Both the position numbers and the translations under genes were made by a program. The notes beneath the pieces were generated by a model. That model did not search any database and was not told the DNA's origin. It saw only the letters and a program-made list of their open reading frames with translations. 8,143 nucleotides of DNA from JAJPJX01 sp964568355. GTDB taxonomy: Bacteria > Acidobacteriota > Terriglobia > Bryobacterales > Bryobacteraceae. This document shows, in pieces, positions 5,430-8,143 of the stretch. How positions within the stretch are numbered: position 1 is the stretch's first letter; the number at the start of each line of letters is the position of its first letter. The stretch covers positions 1 through 8,143 of the forward strand of contig CAZMRK010000793.1 of NCBI GenBank assembly GCA_964568355.1. Reading direction: 5' to 3'.

Positions 5430-6089
5430 ATGTCTCAAATCTTTCATCACAGCACGAATACGTTCGCGAGGATGACGATTTTCGGGTCGATCTTCGTCAT
5501 CGGATTTCTAGGCTGGGCCGTGAATGAGTTGAGCCGGTCCAGTTATGCCACGCGGGCCACCGCGGTACGAGATCAGCCGATTCCTTTTAGCCATGCCCAC
5601 CATGTGGCCGGGGTCGGGTTAGATTGCCGCTACTGCCACACCACGGTGGAAAACTCTTCCTTCGCCAATATTCCTTCTACCAAGACCTGCATGAACTGCC
5701 ACTCGCAGATCTGGAATACCAGCCCGATGCTGGAGCCGGTGCGGGCGAGTTTTCGCTCGGGGGAATCGATTCGCTGGACGCGGGTCAATGACTTGCCCGA
5801 CTTTGTCTATTTCAACCACAGTATTCATGTGAATAAAGGGGTCGGCTGCGAAAGCTGTCACGGGCGTGTGGACAAGATGGCGCTGACCTACCAGGAGGGA
5901 TCGCTCCAGATGGAGTGGTGCCTGAACTGTCACCGCAACCCCGAAGCGTATGTGCGGCCCAAGCAGGAATTGACCACGATGGGATATGAGTATCCGCCCA
6001 ATCAACTGGAGGTGGGACGGCAGCTCGTGAAGGAATACAAGATCCAGGATGTCCGCACGCTAACCAGTTGTTCCACGTGTCATCGATGA
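5430..6089 (+). CDS. actA: Alternative complex III subunit ActA, membrane-anchored pentaheme cytochrome c
   Basis: ActA carries electrons from the ActB iron-sulfur chain towards the monoheme subunit or the terminal oxidase. 219 residues. One transmembrane anchor spans about 15-32, so the rest is periplasmic. Five CxxCH heme-attachment motifs are present: CRYCH (66-70), CMNCH (87-91), CESCH (140-144), CLNCH (164-168) and CSTCH (214-218); the last is one residue from the C-terminus. Extra His residues (His55, 57, 58, 130, 133) could be distal heme ligands. Five hemes in about 220 residues, an N-terminal anchor and an immediately following actB are the family signature. The start ATG at 5430 is preceded only by a weak GAGG 14 nt away. 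The stop overlaps the actB start (ATGA), indicating translational coupling. Heme attachment by the Ccm or Ccs system is needed. Confidence 0.96.
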   Translation: MSQIFHHSTNTFARMTIFGSIFVIGFLGWAVNELSRSSYATRATAVRDQPIPFSHAHHVAGVGLDCRYCHTTVENSSFANIPSTKTCMNCHSQIWNTSPMLEPVRASFRSGESIRWTRVNDLPDFVYFNHSIHVNKGVGCESCHGRVDKMALTYQEGSLQMEWCLNCHRNPEAYVRPKQELTTMGYEYPPNQLEVGRQLVKEYKIQDVRTLTSCSTCHR

Positions 6090-8143
6090 GTAACCAACCA
6101 GAACATTTAGATCTTGCCGCCGTCCGGAAGCGGCTGGAGAACACGCGCGGGCGCACGTTTTGGCGCAGCCTGGAGGAGTTGGCCGGGAGCGCAGGCTTCG
6201 AGGAGATGATGCACCGCGAGTTCCCGCGGTACGCCTCGGAGTGGGAGAACGTGGAGGAGCGGCGGAGCTTTCTCAAGTTGATGGGCGCGTCGCTGGCGCT
6301 GGCCGGATTGACGGCTTGCACGCGCCAGCCGACCGAGCAGATTGTGCCGTATGTGCGGCAACCGGAAGACGTGGTGCCCGGCAAACCGTTGTTTTACGCG
6401 ACGGCGATGCCGCTCAGCGGGATTGCAACCGGACTGCTGGTGGAGAGCCACGAAGGCCGTCCGACTAAGGTGGAGGGAAATCCCGCGCATCCCGGCAGCC
6501 TGGGCGCGAGCGACGTGTATTCACAGGCTTCGGTGCTGGGCCTGTACGACCCGGATCGCTCGCAAGCGCTGGCGTATCGCGGGGAGATCCGTTCCTGGAG
6601 CGGATTCCGCGGAGCGCTGCACGATGCCATCGAGGGACAGAAGGGCAAGCAGGGCGCGGGGCTGCGCATTCTCACCGAGACGATCACCTCGCCGACGCTG
6701 GCCGACCAGCTTCGCGGGATCCTCAAGGATTTTCCCCAGGCCAAGTGGCACCAGTGGGAGCCGGCCGGCGCGCACTCGGAGCGCGCGGGCGCGCAGCTCG
6801 CCTTCGGCCAGCCGGTGAACACTTACTACAACCTGCAAAATGCCGATGTGGTGGTGTCGCTCGATTCCGATTTTCTGTCCAGCGGCCCTGGCTCGCTGCG
6901 CTACGCGCGGCAGTTTTTCAGCCGGCGGCGCATAGCGGGCAGCCAGACGGAGATGAACCGGCTGTACGTGCTGGAACCATTCCCTTCGGCCACGGGCAGC
7001 AAGGCCGATCACCGGTTCCCGGTGAAGGCAGCCGAGGTGGAAGCGTTCGCCTTGGCGCTGGCCAAGGGCCTGGGCGCGGCTGTAGGCGGCAAGGTTCCGC
7101 AAAGCGAAGCGTTCGAGAAGTGGGGCGGGCCAATCATCCGCGATCTGCAGAACCACCGCGGCGCGGGACTGGTGATCGCCGGCGAGCAGCAGTCGCCGGC
7201 GGTACATGCCCTGGCTCACGCGATGAACCAGGCGCTGGGCAACGCCGGCAAGACGGTGTTCTATACCGACGCGGTGGATGCCAACCCGGTGGACCAGGCG
7301 GCCTCGCTCCGCGAGTTGGTGAAAGACCTGGATTCCGGAACGGTGGAGGTGCTGCTGATCCTGGGCGGCAATCCGGTCTTCACGGCGCCGGTGGAACTGG
7401 GGCTGAAGGACCGCATTCAGAAGGCCAAGCTGCGCGTGCGCCTGGGCCTGTATGAAGACGAGACCTCGGCTGTGTGCCACTGGCACGTGCCGGAGACGCA
7501 TTTCCTGGAGACCTGGAGCGACGCGCGAGCATTCGACGGAACGGTGAGCATCATGCAGCCGCTGATTTCGCCGCTTTACCGCGGCAAGTCGGCGCACGAG
7601 GTGCTGGCGCTGCTGAGCGACGCTCCGGACCGCTCGGGATACGAGATCGTCAAGGGCTACTGGCAGACCCAGCATCCGGGAGCGGATTTCGAGGCGTGGT
7701 GGCGGCGGGCGGTGCATGATGGCGTGATCGCGGATTCGGCGCTGCCCACCAAGACGCCGGCGCTGCGGGCGGGCTGGGCGGACGGACTCACCCCTGCCAG
7801 GAATGCGGGTGGCCTGGAGGTAGTGTTCCGGCCGGACGCCGGAATTTACGATGGCCGGTTTGCCAACAACGGATGGCTGCAGGAGTTTCCCCGTCCGGTA
7901 CACAAGCTGAGCTGGGACAATGCGGCATTTTTGAGCCCGGCCACGGCCGCAAGGCTATCCTTCAAGACCGGCGACCTGGTGGAACTGCGCTACCGCAACT
8001 GGAAACTGCGGGCGCCGGTTTACATCCAGCCGGGACAGGCTGACGGGGTGACTGCGCTGCACCTGGGCTTTGGACGCTATAAGGGCGGACATGTCGCCGA
8101 AGGAATCGGCTTCAGCCCCTATGGCATCCGCAGCGGCGATGCC
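6086..8143 (+). CDS. actB: Alternative complex III subunit ActB, molybdopterin-oxidoreductase-like/iron-sulfur protein (partial, 3' end outside window)
   Basis: The frame is open without a stop from ATG 6086 to the right edge, giving 686 residues of a protein that is usually about 1000. A cytoplasmic-looking leader of about 57 residues precedes a Tat motif, RRSFLK (59-64), and a hydrophobic stretch ending LTAC (75-78); such a late Tat signal is characteristic of ActB-type proteins. TRQPTEQIVPYVRQPEDVVPG (from 79) is the conserved linker. The following domain resembles the large subunit of molybdopterin oxidoreductases, but it has no N-terminal Cys cluster (the only other Cys is Cys464) and, as in known ActB proteins, probably holds no molybdenum cofactor. 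The C-terminal ferredoxin domain, expected to carry the 4Fe-4S and 3Fe-4S clusters, lies beyond the window. It overlaps actA by 4 bp; actC (NrfD-like quinol-oxidising membrane subunit) should follow. Confidence 0.95.
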   Translation, partial: MSNQPEHLDLAAVRKRLENTRGRTFWRSLEELAGSAGFEEMMHREFPRYASEWENVEERRSFLKLMGASLALAGLTACTRQPTEQIVPYVRQPEDVVPGKPLFYATAMPLSGIATGLLVESHEGRPTKVEGNPAHPGSLGASDVYSQASVLGLYDPDRSQALAYRGEIRSWSGFRGALHDAIEGQKGKQGAGLRILTETITSPTLADQLRGILKDFPQAKWHQWEPAGAHSERAGAQLAFGQPVNTYYNLQNADVVVSLDSDFLSSGPGSLRYARQFFSRRRIAGSQTEMNRLYVLEPFPSATGSKADHRFPVKAAEVEAFALALAKGLGAAVGGKVPQSEAFEKWGGPIIRDLQNHRGAGLVIAGEQQSPAVHALAHAMNQALGNAGKTVFYTDAVDANPVDQAASLRELVKDLDSGTVEVLLILGGNPVFTAPVELGLKDRIQKAKLRVRLGLYEDETSAVCHWHVPETHFLETWSDARAFDGTVSIMQPLISPLYRGKSAHEVLALLSDAPDRSGYEIVKGYWQTQHPGADFEAWWRRAVHDGVIADSALPTKTPALRAGWADGLTPARNAGGLEVVFRPDAGIYDGRFANNGWLQEFPRPVHKLSWDNAAFLSPATAARLSFKTGDLVELRYRNWKLRAPVYIQPGQADGVTALHLGFGRYKGGHVAEGIGFSPYGIRSGDA

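Noticed and set aside
6521..7903. 460-codon minus-strand ORF opposite actB
   Set aside because: The plus strand encodes uninterrupted ActB here; the antisense translation is Arg/His/Gln-rich with no recognisable domain.

Overview
The window is GC-rich bacterial chromosome with no sign of a phage, plasmid or CRISPR array. The strongest clue to its origin is the start of an alternative complex III operon (actA-actB), together with a Tat-type glycosylasparaginase, a Bacillus-like (class II) EPSP synthase and a large glycosidase-like protein. That mix fits an Acidobacteriota genome of the Solibacter/Bryobacter kind. This assignment is inference, because the window contains no phylogenetic marker such as rRNA.

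Layout: (1) 2-1573, plus strand, the 3' part of a large TIM-barrel, glycoside-hydrolase-like protein that is open at the left edge. (2) A short convergent gap (1574-1651) holding one bulged hairpin. (3) A minus-strand cluster read from right to left: a small exported FxLYD-like protein (3836-3450), a stand-alone OmpR/PhoB-type winged-helix protein without a receiver domain (3342-2959), and aroA (2932-1652). A tandem 11-bp-period repeat overlaps a possible promoter just upstream of the winged-helix gene. (4) A divergent 212-bp spacer. (5) 4049-5158, plus strand, a Tat-type N4-(beta-N-acetylglucosaminyl)-L-asparaginase. (6) A 271-bp AT-richer intergenic stretch (5159-5429) with two nested inverted repeats, a small hairpin, a possible promoter and a possible 26-codon ORF. 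(7) actA (5430-6089) and actB (6086 to the right edge, open), overlapping by 4 bp.

How they work together: ActA (membrane-anchored pentaheme cytochrome c) and ActB (Tat-exported molybdopterin-oxidoreductase-like/iron-sulfur subunit) are the first two subunits of the quinol-oxidising respiratory complex that replaces cytochrome bc1 in many bacteria. The rest of the operon should lie to the right. The glycosidase-like protein and the glycosylasparaginase would suit a soil organism that degrades glycans and glycoproteins, but they are not adjacent and no shared regulation is visible. aroA sits 26 bp downstream of the winged-helix gene and may be co-transcribed with it.

I found no clear new multi-gene system. 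The items most worth a second look are the receiver-less regulator with its 11-bp-phased repeats, the structured leader upstream of actA, and the Gly-Thr processing site in the asparaginase.
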